Origin: G963665405 sp963665405
GTDB lineage: Bacteria; Chloroflexota; Dehalococcoidia; Lucifugimonadales; G963665405
DNA: 64,000 bases
Reading direction: 5' to 3'
Assembly: GCA_963665405.2 (NCBI GenBank)
Contig: OY762261.2
Coordinates: 1,178,001 to 1,242,000, forward strand
Positions 49,551 through 57,909 of the stretch are shown here, in pieces. How positions within the stretch are numbered: the first letter of the stretch is position 1; the number at the start of each line of letters is the position of its first letter. Made by a program: the position numbers and the translations under genes. Under the pieces are notes generated by a model that saw only the letters and a list, made by a program, of their open reading frames with translations, was not told the DNA's origin and ran no database searches.

Positions 49551-50750
49551 ATGGGAATATACGAAGAGCTTGGAGTCAGGTCGATAATCAACGTGTCGGG
49601 CGCCTCGACACGGGTCGGAGGGGCGCTTATGCCGCCGGAGGTCGTGGAGGCGATGTCGCGGGCCGCCCTGGACTCGGTCTCGATGGTCGAGCTACAGGCG
49701 GCTGCCAGCCTGCAGATCGGGGATGCCACCGGCGCGGAAGCAGGGTACGTCACGTCGGGGGCTTCGGCGGCTCTCAGCCTCGGCGCGGCCGCGATCCTGG
49801 CCGGACTCGACCCGGGCCGGATGGAACGTCTGCCGGACACGACCGGTATGAAGAACGAGTTCATCATCTCGAGGGAGCACCGGAGCGGCTATGACCACGC
49901 GATACGGCTGCCCGGCGCGCGGCTAGTGGAGGTGGGCATGAACGAGATGGTCGCAGGTGCCGGGGTGCGGCGCACCGAGGCGTGGGAGTACGAGGCCGCC
50001 GTCACCGACATGACCGCTGGCATCGCTTACACCGCCACGACCGACAGCCAGCCGCCGCTGGAACAGGTCGTCGAGGTCGCACGACGCCGCGACCTTCCGG
50101 TGCTCGTCGACGCCGCGGGCCAGCTTCCTCCGGCGTCCAATCTCCGGGCCTACGTCGACACGGGCGCCGACCTGGTCGCCTTCAGCGGTGGCAAGGCGAT
50201 GCTGGGTCCGCAGTCGAGCGGCATCCTATGCGGGCGGCGAGAGTACATCGCATCCGCCGCTCTTCAAAACCTGGACATGGACGAGTTCTTCGACATCTGG
50301 AACCCTCCGGAGACGCTGATCCCGAAGGGGGAGCTCGTGGGAATCCCCAGGCACGGGATAGGCCGCGGATTCAAGGTCGCGAAAGAGGAGGTCGTGGGCC
50401 TGCTGACCGCCCTCAAGCTGTTCACAGGTGGCGGCTACAGGGGAAGCTTCGAGGAGCAGCGCGGGTATCTCGAGTACATTGCCGACGGGCTGAGCGGTCT
50501 GCCTGTGGAGCCACGGATCGTCCTGCCGGATGGCGAGGGCTATGCCATGCTGAGCCTGGTGCTCGACACGTCCGCGCTGGGGCGGTCGGCGTTCGACATC
50601 TCGGAGGAGCTGAAGTCGGGCGAGCCCGGGGTGTTCGTCCAGGAGAAGGCCCTACCGGAGCACACCCTCACGGTCCACCCGATGAACTTGAACGAGGGGC
50701 GTACCGAGTCGCTAACCCGCCGGCTCCGAGAGGTGCTCTCGCGGTCGTAG
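49551..50750 (+). CDS. SelA-like PLP-dependent enzyme (aspartate aminotransferase fold)
   Basis: A 399-residue PLP enzyme of the selenocysteine synthase/DgaE group. The cofactor Lys is Lys215 in LVAFSGGKAMLGPQSSGIL, preceded by Asp187 in PVLVDAAGQLPPA. The N-terminus GVRSIINVSGASTRVGGALM is typical. Relatives include SelA (Sec-tRNA formation) and D-glucosaminate-6-phosphate ammonia-lyase. A SelB gene lies 8 kb away, but the sequence lacks clear SelA-specific tRNA-binding features, so a catabolic lyase is at least as likely. The start ATG 49551 has GAGG upstream. The IS array ends 100 bases before it. Confidence 0.85.
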   Translation: MGIYEELGVRSIINVSGASTRVGGALMPPEVVEAMSRAALDSVSMVELQAAASLQIGDATGAEAGYVTSGASAALSLGAAAILAGLDPGRMERLPDTTGMKNEFIISREHRSGYDHAIRLPGARLVEVGMNEMVAGAGVRRTEAWEYEAAVTDMTAGIAYTATTDSQPPLEQVVEVARRRDLPVLVDAAGQLPPASNLRAYVDTGADLVAFSGGKAMLGPQSSGILCGRREYIASAALQNLDMDEFFDIWNPPETLIPKGELVGIPRHGIGRGFKVAKEEVVGLLTALKLFTGGGYRGSFEEQRGYLEYIADGLSGLPVEPRIVLPDGEGYAMLSLVLDTSALGRSAFDISEELKSGEPGVFVQEKALPEHTLTVHPMNLNEGRTESLTRRLREVLSRS

Positions 50751-50795
50751 GGAGCCGGAGGTCTTGAGGCGTGAGCGTGCGGACCCCCTCTAAAT

Positions 50796-51180
50796 GTCCC
50801 CCTGCGAGGGGGAGAGGATCGGGAGAGCCCCGCTGCGAGGGGGAGAGGATCGGGAGAGCCCCGCTGCCAGGGGGAGAGGATTGGGAGAGCCCCGCTGCGA
50901 GGGGGAGAGGGATGGGAGAGCCCCGCTGCGAGGGGGAGAGGGATGTGAAGGTCCTCTCTGCGAGGGGGAAGGAATGAGAAGATCCTCTCTGCGAGGGGGA
51001 GAGGATTGGGAGAGCTCCCCTGCGAGAGGGAGAGGAATGAGAAGGTCCCCCTGCGAGGGCGATAGAAACGCGAACGTCCCCGCTGCGAGGGGGAGAGGAT
51101 TGAGAGAGCCCCCCTGCGAGGGGGAGAGGAATGAGAAGGTCCCCCTGCGAGGGCGATTGAAACGCGAATGTCCCTTCTGC
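50796..51180. repeat. Degenerate ~32-bp tandem array, about 12 units
   Basis: Units run like ctgcgagggggagaggat plus a variable part (cgggagagcccc, gagaaggtccc or gaaacgcgaacgtcc). Units 8-9 and 11-12 repeat as pairs, so there is higher-order order. Repeats are contiguous and drifting, with no unique spacers. A frame runs through it, but is only the translated repeat. It lies between the SelA-like gene and the sigma factor gene. Confidence 0.85.
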
Positions 51181-51209
51181 GTAGTGAAGAGCTGAGCCGG
51201 CAGCCGAGA

Positions 51210-51764
51210 CTACTGCTGGGTCTGTCTGACGTAGTCCGACAGGTATTTCCGTAGGAGGACCCGCGCCCTGTGCAGCCTGGATTTCATCGAAGGGATGCTG
51301 ATACCGAGGACCTCCGCCGCCTCACCGTTGGAGAGGCCCTCGACGTCGCGAAGCACCACAGTAGCCCGAAGGTCGGGGGACAGTCGCGATATCCCCTCGT
51401 TCAGCTTCTCCCGAAGCTCGGAGTTGACGGCCTCCCTGTCGGGCTGGGCATTCCAGTCCGGGATGTCCACGTCGTCGAGACCGGTCTGTGTCAGCTCACG
51501 GGCCTTCTTACCCTTGCGCAGCTTCATCAGCGCTGCGTTGGTCGTGATACGGTACAGCCAGGTCGTCACCCGAGATTCGCCACGGAACCGCTCGAACGCC
51601 CGGTACGCCGAGAGAAAGGCGTCCTGCGAGACGTCCTGGGCGTCCTCCGGGTTTCCCATCATACGATAGGCGACGTTGTAGACGAAGTCGGCGTACTGCT
51701 CCACCAGGGACTCGAAGTCCCCGGGCGCGACCACTCCGTCTGATGGCTTGCCGGTTGAGGCCAT
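51210..51764 (-). CDS. ECF-type RNA polymerase sigma factor
   Basis: A 184-residue sigma-70-family factor with regions 2 and 4 only. Region 2: FVYNVAYRMMGNPEDAQDVS, then QDAFLSAYRAFERFRGE and TTWLYRITTNAALMKLRK. Region 4: LSPDLRATVVLRDVEGLSNG, then EAAEVLGISIPSMKSRLHRA. It directs transcription to a stress or envelope regulon. The ATG at 51764 has GAGAGGGG about 13 bases upstream. A zinc anti-sigma gene is divergent 213 bases away. Confidence 0.94.
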   Translation of the reverse strand: MASTGKPSDGVVAPGDFESLVEQYADFVYNVAYRMMGNPEDAQDVSQDAFLSAYRAFERFRGESRVTTWLYRITTNAALMKLRKGKKARELTQTGLDDVDIPDWNAQPDREAVNSELREKLNEGISRLSPDLRATVVLRDVEGLSNGEAAEVLGISIPSMKSRLHRARVLLRKYLSDYVRQTQQ

Positions 51765-51977
51765 CTGCTATTCAGCCCCTCTCGATCTCTTACCGGGCAG
51801 GCGCGTTTCCCCAGGAGATCGGGCAGCTGACCTCGCGCGGCTCGCCGAATCTCTGATCGGTGGATCGCATCATACTTGTTGAGGGCTCATAATGCCGGTC
51901 GGTGTTGACCCGAGCCGGCCCCTTCTCTTACAGTGGTCGTCGCCCCGACGGGTTTGCCGGGACGTTCGGAGGCAGAC

Positions 51978-52250
51978 ATGGTCAGAAGTATAGCCAGGCT
52001 CTTTGGCCGAGGCAAGGAAGAGGCCGAGTGTCAGCACGTCCGCGGCCTGTCCTCCGATTTCCTTGACTCCGAGCTGGACGAGGCCTCGATGTCGAGGGTC
52101 AGCGATCACCTCGGGGGCTGCAGGTTCTGCAGGGTGTTCTTCGACACGTTGAGAGCGACCTTAAACCTGCTGCGGTCGACCCCGAAGTCAACGGCGCCTG
52201 AGTCGCTGCGGGGCAGGGTTCTCGACAGCGCTCGGAAGGCAGACGAGTAG
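51978..52250 (+). CDS. Zinc-binding anti-sigma factor (zf-HC2 type)
   Basis: A 90-residue protein with Cys18/His20 and the H-x3-C-x2-C motif HLGGCRFC (His44, Cys48, Cys51), the ZAS fold of anti-sigma factors. No membrane segment, so it is cytoplasmic and may sense redox state. The ATG has GGAGG upstream. It is divergent from the ECF sigma gene rather than in an operon with it; pairing is inferred from proximity. It ends 10 bases from the ccmE gene, which is on the other strand. Confidence 0.82.
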   Translation: MVRSIARLFGRGKEEAECQHVRGLSSDFLDSELDEASMSRVSDHLGGCRFCRVFFDTLRATLNLLRSTPKSTAPESLRGRVLDSARKADE

Positions 52251-52260
52251 CTCCCGAGGG

Positions 52261-52704
52261 CTACTCGGCCGCGATATACTTCGACGGGCACTTGACGATG
52301 ACGTTCTGGCTCTCGAAGACCCCGTCCGGACCGTATGTCCCCTCCAGGATTATCTCCGAGTGCTCGTTGAAGAACAGGTCGGGCACGACCCCCGAGTGCT
52401 GGGCCGCCAGAGTCTGATCGCCGTCGCTCAGCGTGAAGCTGGCCAGCGTCGAGTCGGCCTCCCTGGTGAACGAGTCGGCCACCAGCTTGCCACTGACCCG
52501 CACCATCTTGCCATCCTCGGCTGGCCCGCGCGCGTTCAGCTCACCGACGGTCACGTAGTAGACCGTCGCGCTCTGGAAGGCGACGAACCCGAAGTAGCTC
52601 AGCGCACCGACAAGCACTACCAGGCCAAGGAGCAGCTTGCCCCGGTTGCCCGTCATGGCCCTGGGCTCAACAGGGTCGTGGTAGTCCGTCATCTCTTGCG
52701 ACAT
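52261..52704 (-). CDS. ccmE: Cytochrome c maturation protein CcmE (Cys-type)
   Basis: A 147-residue periplasmic heme chaperone. One N-terminal membrane helix (GKLLLGLVVLVGALSYFGFV) is followed by the OB-fold domain (VRVSGKLVADSFTRE, TLSDGDQTLAAQHSGVVPDL). The heme-binding region is VKCPSKY, so the covalent His of classical CcmE is replaced by Cys139 with Tyr143. This is the CxxxY variant known from some sulfate reducers and archaea. It takes heme from CcmC for delivery to apocytochromes. The ATG at 52704 has GAGGACAGG upstream. It is last in ccmC-ccmD-ccmE. Confidence 0.92.
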   Translation of the reverse strand: MSQEMTDYHDPVEPRAMTGNRGKLLLGLVVLVGALSYFGFVAFQSATVYYVTVGELNARGPAEDGKMVRVSGKLVADSFTREADSTLASFTLSDGDQTLAAQHSGVVPDLFFNEHSEIILEGTYGPDGVFESQNVIVKCPSKYIAAE

Positions 52705-52752
52705 CCTGTCCTCTGTAGCAACCATACCCCGCCGAGGGTCGCCCCTATTGGA

Positions 52753-53121
52753 TTACGCTCGGTCCGCCGTAGCGGATTGGGCCTCTCGCTCTGCCAGCAT
52801 CGCCTTCAGGGCCTCTACCTCACGCTGTAGCCCTCGCTGGCGCCGCGACATGAAGAACACGAAACCGAACAGAACCGCCCAGGTCACGATGAAGACGGCG
52901 AACAAGTAGGGGAGGTTCGACTCGGGATCTCTGCGATCCGCATCCGTCTGCTGGGCGTCGACCTGCGTCTCGCCGACGCTGGGACCGGCCGAGTCCGCCG
53001 ACGCATAAGCGTCACGCGCCAGCAGGGGAGCGGTGGCCAGTGCGACCGCCACGAGGAGGAGAATCAGCCCGCGGAGGTATCCCCTGCTAAGCGTGTAGCG
53101 AAGTGGTCTGGTATATCTCAT
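52753..53121 (-). CDS. ccmD: CcmD-like membrane protein
   Basis: A 122-residue protein with a signal-like first helix (LILLLVAVALATAPLLARDA) and a second membrane segment NLPYLFAVFIVTWAVLFGFV, followed by a basic-amphipathic tail (SRRQRGLQREVEALKAML) as in CcmD. CcmD is usually 40-70 residues with one helix, so this form is longer. It releases holo-CcmE from CcmABC in known systems. It overlaps the end of ccmC by 35 bases, so translation is coupled. Confidence 0.8.
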   Translation of the reverse strand: MRYTRPLRYTLSRGYLRGLILLLVAVALATAPLLARDAYASADSAGPSVGETQVDAQQTDADRRDPESNLPYLFAVFIVTWAVLFGFVFFMSRRQRGLQREVEALKAMLAEREAQSATADRA

Positions 53122-53824
53122 CAACCGACGCTTCCGTGCGGTGCAGAGCGTATCGCTCGACCAGCAGATAGACGTACAGGACCGTGAATGCCACCAGCGA
53201 GATCAGGAAGGTCGTGTACATTCTGGATTCGAGGCCGCCGGACTCGGCCAGGGGACCGATGTTCAGCTCGGGGTGGGCGCTTCGCCACCATATGGTGGCC
53301 ATGTAGATTATCGGAGCGTCGATTGCTCCGATGAGCGCCACGACCGCGCCGTAGCGCGCGCCCTGCGAACCCTTGGGTCCGTACGCCCTCACCATCAGGT
53401 ACGCCACGTAGATGAACCACAGGATCAGGGTCGTGGTGAGCTTGGCGTCCCACGTCCACCAGACGCCCCACACGGGCTTCGCCCATATTGCTCCCGTGAC
53501 CAGGATAAGACTGGCGAAGATGACCCCCAGCTCCGCCGCGGCGTAGGCAAGGCTGTCCCACTTCGGGCTCCGGGTGATCAGGTGCATCCCGCTGCCGACG
53601 GCGACGACGACGATCGAGACCATGCCAAGCCACCCCAGCGGGACGTGGAAGTAGAAGATGCGCTGGGATACCCCCAGGTTCTGCTCGGTCGGTACCCAGA
53701 AGAAGACGAGGTACAGAACCAGTGCCATCAGGCCGGCACTTGCGATGAACAGGCCGTCCCTGACGCGGTGCCGCGATCGCTCCCCGGCCTGCGCCTCCAC
53801 CGTTATTGACCTAGCAGCAGACAT
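53087..53824 (-). CDS. ccmC: Heme exporter CcmC
   Basis: A 245-residue membrane protein of six helices. The tryptophan-rich heme-handling motif WGVWWTWDAKLTTTLILW begins at residue 119; FYFHVPLGWLG carries a conserved His60 that is likely an axial ligand. It moves and presents heme to CcmE. The ATG at 53824 has no ribosome site. A weak minus-strand promoter, TTGGCG and ATACAT with 17 bases between, could make the transcript nearly leaderless. It is first in ccmC-ccmD-ccmE; ccmA, ccmB and ccmF are elsewhere. Confidence 0.95.
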   Translation of the reverse strand: MSAARSITVEAQAGERSRHRVRDGLFIASAGLMALVLYLVFFWVPTEQNLGVSQRIFYFHVPLGWLGMVSIVVVAVGSGMHLITRSPKWDSLAYAAAELGVIFASLILVTGAIWAKPVWGVWWTWDAKLTTTLILWFIYVAYLMVRAYGPKGSQGARYGAVVALIGAIDAPIIYMATIWWRSAHPELNIGPLAESGGLESRMYTTFLISLVAFTVLYVYLLVERYALHRTEASVDEIYQTTSLHA

Positions 53825-53914
53825 GTGTGCAATGTATCACACAACGTTTCGGCCCGCCAAGAACGGAGCGCGGAGTCGCCTGTAGGGGTGCCCCCGGTCT
53901 GGTAGACTGCCCCC

Positions 53915-54277
53915 ATGAAACGCGAGGGCTTCGAGAGTCTGGTGCGGCGAGCGATTCTGGACATCCCCGAGGAGCTTCGGCAGTACCTCGACAACGTCGA
54001 CGTGGTGGTCCAGGACTGGCCCAAGCCCGATCAGCTCGCCGTCTCTCGGATCGAGGACCAGGAGTATCTTCTCGGACTGTACGAGGGTGTGCCGCTCACC
54101 GAGCGGTACGACTACGGGATGGTCCTTCCGGACGTGATCACGCTGTTTCAGGGGTCGATCGAGGCGATCTGCTCGGGCGACGATGAGATAGTCCGAGAGG
54201 TCCGCGAGACCGTGGTCCACGAGGTGGCCCACCACTTCGGAATCGACGACCACCGGCTCGCCGAGATGGGGCTGTAA
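53915..54277 (+). CDS. Small zincin-like metallopeptidase
   Basis: A 120-residue protein of the minimal-gluzincin/metzincin-like group (DUF1025-type). The active site is VVHEVAHHFGIDDHRLAE, giving HExxHxxGxxD with the catalytic Glu103. No signal peptide; probably cytoplasmic. The body (EELRQYLDNVDVVVQDWPKP, EYLLGLYEGVPLTER) matches this family. The ATG lacks a strong ribosome site, but the frame is well supported. Its substrate is unknown. A partial family A repeat follows after 5 bases, in the convergent gap to herA. Confidence 0.88.
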   Translation: MKREGFESLVRRAILDIPEELRQYLDNVDVVVQDWPKPDQLAVSRIEDQEYLLGLYEGVPLTERYDYGMVLPDVITLFQGSIEAICSGDDEIVREVRETVVHEVAHHFGIDDHRLAEMGL

Positions 54278-54282
54278 GGGTC

Positions 54283-54337
54283 CCGAGGGACACCCTCAGA
54301 CACCCGGCGATCCCGACTTGTCGGGATCTGCGCTTCC
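54283..54337 (-). repeat. Dispersed repeat family A, copy 9 (partial, alternative first hairpin)
   Basis: It keeps the second hairpin (gagggacaccctc) and the ATCCCGACTTGTCGGGAT hairpin; the third hairpin is absent. It begins 5 bases after the metallopeptidase stop. Confidence 0.85.
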
Positions 54338-54365
54338 CTTTCATCGCTTGGCCGGCCGTATAAGG

Positions 54366-56027
54366 TCAGCCCCCGGCAGGTCCGTAGAGGTCCTCGACGT
54401 ACTCCTTCGTCTTTGCGTGCAGCTCTGCCGCCTCTATGAAGCCCAGGTCCTTGTACGACTGCGGCGTGCCGTAGTCGCGGGTGCGTATCTCCACCGGCAT
54501 GGGCACCGCATGACCGAAGACCAGCGCCTGCTGTTTCGAGTCCAGGCTGGCCAGGACGGACCGTAGCTTTCGTCCTCCCGAGATACCCGACAGCACCGCA
54601 TCGACGTCCCGCTCGTTGTCCAGCAGGTAGGCGAACTTCGTCCCAAGCTGGCTCATCACCTCCTCGTCGATCCCGCTGGGTCGCTGGTCTACCACCAGGA
54701 GGGTCACGTTGTACTTTCTCATCTCTCTGGCGATGGCGGCGAAGATCGTCTGGCCGGCTACCTCGCGCGTAAGGAACCTGTGGGCCTCCTCAATGGTGAT
54801 CACCAGGGGGGTGGGCTCAACTCCACCCTCGGTTGAGGCCTGCTCCTTCGACTGGACGTACCGGTCGTAGATGCGGCGGGTCAGCAGGTTGGCCACCAGA
54901 ATGTACGCGGCCATGTCTCGGCCGTAGGAGCCGAACTCCAGCACGACGTGCATTCCTCTCTTCAGGTAGTTGAGGATCTCCCCGACAGAATCGTGGTCCT
55001 CCTGCTCGTCCATGAACCGGAAGCGCCGAAGCCTCTGAAGCCGGCGGTGCAGCGCGGCCAGGGCCGTGGTGTTGAGGTTCAGCTCGTTCGCCAGCTCTCC
55101 GATCTCTGCGGCGCCCTTCAGATCGAGGAACTCCTTCAGCCATTTCCGCGCGCCGAACTTCCCCTGGAGGGAGTAGGCGGACTCGGCGGCCACCGAGGAT
55201 AGGTCGAGCGACTCCCTCAGAATCTGGATGTCCTCGGCCTCGATCTCTCCATAGCCGATGCGGACGACGTAGTCCGGGGTGAGGCCCCGCCGCCTGGTGC
55301 TCTCCTCGTCCAACGAGAAGACGCCGACCTTTGAGCCGAATAGCTGTTTGAGACCCTTGACCTCTCCGCTGCCGCCCTCGCTGGACCCCTTCCAGCCGTA
55401 CTCGTTGTGCATGTCGAACACCAGGTTGCTCGCGACGCGGCTCTGCACGATGCCGGCAAGCAGCAGCCTGGTCAGGAACGTCTTGCCGGTGCCGCTCTTG
55501 CCGAAGACGCCGTTGCTCCTGGTGACCAGCTCGGCTATGTCCAGGCAGAGCTTGGTCTCCATGTCCAGCGGATGACCAATCCAGAAGTGGCGTTCGTCTT
55601 CGGCGCCGAAGACGAGCTCGATGTCCCTGTCGGTGGCCTGGGCGACCCGCGAGAAGTGGGCGGGCACCGTCTTCGCCGGCTGGGGACCGCCCAGCGCCTC
55701 TCCCTGGTCGCGGCTCAGCGTCAGCCGGGGCTCGACCTTGATCTTGCCGTAGGCGGTCGTCCCGGAGACGACCCTGGCGACGAACGGGTTCGACATGTCC
55801 GGCGGGGTGAGACTCAGGGCGGGGTCGGTCGTCGCGAGGGACACGTCGGTGATCTGCCCGAAGAACCGCATCCGCTCGCCCTCGATGGTCACGAGGGTTC
55901 CCACCTTGATGTCCTCCGCCGAGGCCGCGGAATCGAGCCGGACTTCGAGCCCTTCGGTCAGGGACCCGGAGACGACGGCTCCACTCCAGCTCTGCAACCC
56001 GTCGAGGGGGCCTGAGTCGTTGCTCAT
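54366..56027 (-). CDS. herA: HerA-like ATPase/helicase
   Basis: A 553-residue FtsK/HerA-clade ATPase. The N-terminal ~100 residues form a HAS-barrel-like beta domain. Walker A is GKSGTGKT (176-183), Walker B is LVITIEEAHRF near residue 405, and VTLLVVDQRPSGIDEEVMSQ carries the following sensor region. HerA forms a hexamer that pumps DNA and works with NurA in end resection or defence. It overlaps the previous gene by 4 bases (ATGA), so translation is coupled. The NurA gene is two genes upstream in the same operon. Confidence 0.93.
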   Translation of the reverse strand: MSNDSGPLDGLQSWSGAVVSGSLTEGLEVRLDSAASAEDIKVGTLVTIEGERMRFFGQITDVSLATTDPALSLTPPDMSNPFVARVVSGTTAYGKIKVEPRLTLSRDQGEALGGPQPAKTVPAHFSRVAQATDRDIELVFGAEDERHFWIGHPLDMETKLCLDIAELVTRSNGVFGKSGTGKTFLTRLLLAGIVQSRVASNLVFDMHNEYGWKGSSEGGSGEVKGLKQLFGSKVGVFSLDEESTRRRGLTPDYVVRIGYGEIEAEDIQILRESLDLSSVAAESAYSLQGKFGARKWLKEFLDLKGAAEIGELANELNLNTTALAALHRRLQRLRRFRFMDEQEDHDSVGEILNYLKRGMHVVLEFGSYGRDMAAYILVANLLTRRIYDRYVQSKEQASTEGGVEPTPLVITIEEAHRFLTREVAGQTIFAAIAREMRKYNVTLLVVDQRPSGIDEEVMSQLGTKFAYLLDNERDVDAVLSGISGGRKLRSVLASLDSKQQALVFGHAVPMPVEIRTRDYGTPQSYKDLGFIEAAELHAKTKEYVEDLYGPAGG

Positions 56028-56629
56028 TGCGAGAGCCTCTTGAGCAGGCCGTTGAGACGGTGCAGCTGCCCCGTGAGCAGGACCGCAAGCTCCTTGCCCG
56101 CCGCGACCAGGTACTCTTCCGGGTCTTCATGGGCCGCGCTGGAGAGCTTCAGGAACGATGCAGTCACGTCGTCCCGTGCGCCGGCCGGCTGGTCCAGGAG
56201 CGCCGGAAGGAAGTCTAGCGAGCTGCTGAGCGACCTGACCTCATCTTCCGCGGCGGGTGATACGAAGGAGTGTATTCGCGGAGGCGATGAGGCGACGTAG
56301 CTCCGGACCTGACCGTTGATCCGGTGGCCGACGGTGACGGCGGTGAAGTGGGTTGTGTACAGACGCTCGATCTGGGGATTGCTGCGGTAGATAGCGTCCA
56401 CGCTCTCCTCGTGCTCTCCCCTCGCAACCGGGGTGCGTCCCGGGTCCAGGCTCTCGGTCGTGACCTCCGCCACGACGCCGTACGCCGTGGTGTCGGCGCC
56501 GCACCTCACGAGAGACCCGAGTGGGGGCGCTCCATACAGCCTGTAGCACTGGGTCACGAAGTCGGACGTCGAAGCCCGCACCACCTCGCCCACGCGTCCT
56601 GCCGCATGCACCGAGTCCGCTTCAGTCAC
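56024..56629 (-). CDS. Hypothetical protein in the herA-nurA operon (HAS-barrel-like)
   Basis: A 201-residue soluble protein. The start VGEVVRASTSDFVTQCYRLY, then GAPPLGSLVRCGADTTAYGV, VAEVTTESLDPGR is a beta-barrel stretch like the HAS domain of HerA. The C-terminal half is helical (LHRLNGLLKRLSQ at the end). It overlaps herA by 4 bases. It may bind HerA or NurA or deliver DNA. No catalytic motif was seen. Confidence 0.75.
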   Translation of the reverse strand: MTEADSVHAAGRVGEVVRASTSDFVTQCYRLYGAPPLGSLVRCGADTTAYGVVAEVTTESLDPGRTPVARGEHEESVDAIYRSNPQIERLYTTHFTAVTVGHRINGQVRSYVASSPPRIHSFVSPAAEDEVRSLSSSLDFLPALLDQPAGARDDVTASFLKLSSAAHEDPEEYLVAAGKELAVLLTGQLHRLNGLLKRLSQ

Positions 56630-56690
56630 CTTGACGCCTCCGTCTTGCCGATGATCTCACGAGCTTGCACAAAGACAACCCCTCATCTTG

Positions 56691-57896
56691 CTATAGCCAC
56701 CGGATGCTCTTCGACATGCTCTTCTCCGAGGTAAAGGCGGGAAGGAGTCGATCCTCCAGCGCCCGTTCCACCAGTGTCGTGAAGCTGCGCCTGTCGCCGA
56801 CGGTCAGGACTGCCTGCTCGTGCGACTCCATCAGCGCGACGGGGTATCCCTGCCCCTTGACGCACTGGTCGACGATGAGCGCGTGGGTGAATCCCAACAG
56901 GTCCTCGCCCTCGGCCACCCAGCTCGGGACCTCGACACGTCCGATCTCCTCTCCCGCGTGGAGGTAGAAAAAGTGTACCCCTAGCCCCTCGTAGTACTTC
57001 TCCACCGTCGCGGACGTACTCTCGAAGAGGGCCGATCGCTCCCCCGGGCGGAGGACCTCGGCGAACAGGTCCCGGTCCAGCGGTCCAGCCACGCAGACCG
57101 AGCACTGCTCGGGCCCGGAGCCGGGCGGCCCGCATCGTCGAGCCGCGTCCTCGGCACCATACTCGCATGAGACCAGCTTGAGGGCGTTGGCCACCTCGGA
57201 GCTGCGCGGCAGGCTGACGTAGCTGGCCACCGCCAGCCGTCTTGTCTGCGCGATCCCGCCCAGCTCCTCGAGCGCTGCGGCGAACCCGCGGCTCAGGAGC
57301 TCTCGCTGAACGAACTCCGGAAAGAGGCGGCCCACGAGCCCGATGGTAGCCAGTGAGCCGTCCAGCAGGCCAAGGATCGGCACATCGCCGGGCAGGTTGC
57401 GGACCACCTCGACGAGCGCCCGGATCTCGTCGACCGCGCGCTTCGCCCCCAGGACCGCGCCCTCCACGGACTGCCTGTCCCCGGAGGTCTCGTCCCTGAG
57501 CGCGAGGTCGTCGTCCGTGGCGTAGAGGCGCGGCCGGCTGAACAGATCGGCGTTCGAGCCGGAGCCATAGGTCAGCGTCGCAACGCCGACGTTTATCAGG
57601 AAGCAGCGGGCGGCCAAATGGCGGCCCATGTCGATGTGGGAGCCGTCGACCCCCGCGACGGTGAAATCCTGAGGAGGAGGCGGGGACGGGTAACGGGCGT
57701 CCGGGGCGTCGTCGATTCTAGGCAGGAACCAGCTCCCACTGGCCTCCTGTCGCCGCACGTCAAAAGCCGCGACGTCGAACGCTCGCAGCGCCGTCAGGGC
57801 GTTCCGGAGGCGTAACCGGAGGTCCGCCTGGCGCCCCTTCAGGTCCGTGGCCATCCGGTCTACCTGGACGGCGGCATCGCTCAGGTCAAGCGGCAT
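56691..57896 (-). CDS. nurA: NurA-type nuclease
   Basis: A 401-residue protein of the NurA 5'-3' nuclease fold (RNase H-like). TVAGVDGSHIDMG (80-92) gives the metal Asp84, GLLDGSLATIG a second acidic site, and a late HEQAVLTVGDRRSF closes the family pattern. It works with HerA to resect DNA ends. I chose ATG 57896, which has GAGGTGG 8 bases before. A GTG 12 bases earlier is the alternative. A 60-base gap separates it from the next gene. It lies downstream of the 176-residue unknown gene. Confidence 0.85.
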   Translation of the reverse strand: MPLDLSDAAVQVDRMATDLKGRQADLRLRLRNALTALRAFDVAAFDVRRQEASGSWFLPRIDDAPDARYPSPPPPQDFTVAGVDGSHIDMGRHLAARCFLINVGVATLTYGSGSNADLFSRPRLYATDDDLALRDETSGDRQSVEGAVLGAKRAVDEIRALVEVVRNLPGDVPILGLLDGSLATIGLVGRLFPEFVQRELLSRGFAAALEELGGIAQTRRLAVASYVSLPRSSEVANALKLVSCEYGAEDAARRCGPPGSGPEQCSVCVAGPLDRDLFAEVLRPGERSALFESTSATVEKYYEGLGVHFFYLHAGEEIGRVEVPSWVAEGEDLLGFTHALIVDQCVKGQGYPVALMESHEQAVLTVGDRRSFTTLVERALEDRLLPAFTSEKSMSKSIRWL

Positions 57897-57909
57897 GACA
57901 CCGGCCACC

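Noticed and set aside
50796..51180. CRISPR array
   Set aside because: The units are contiguous and drift in sequence; there are no unique spacers of constant length, and no cas genes are nearby.
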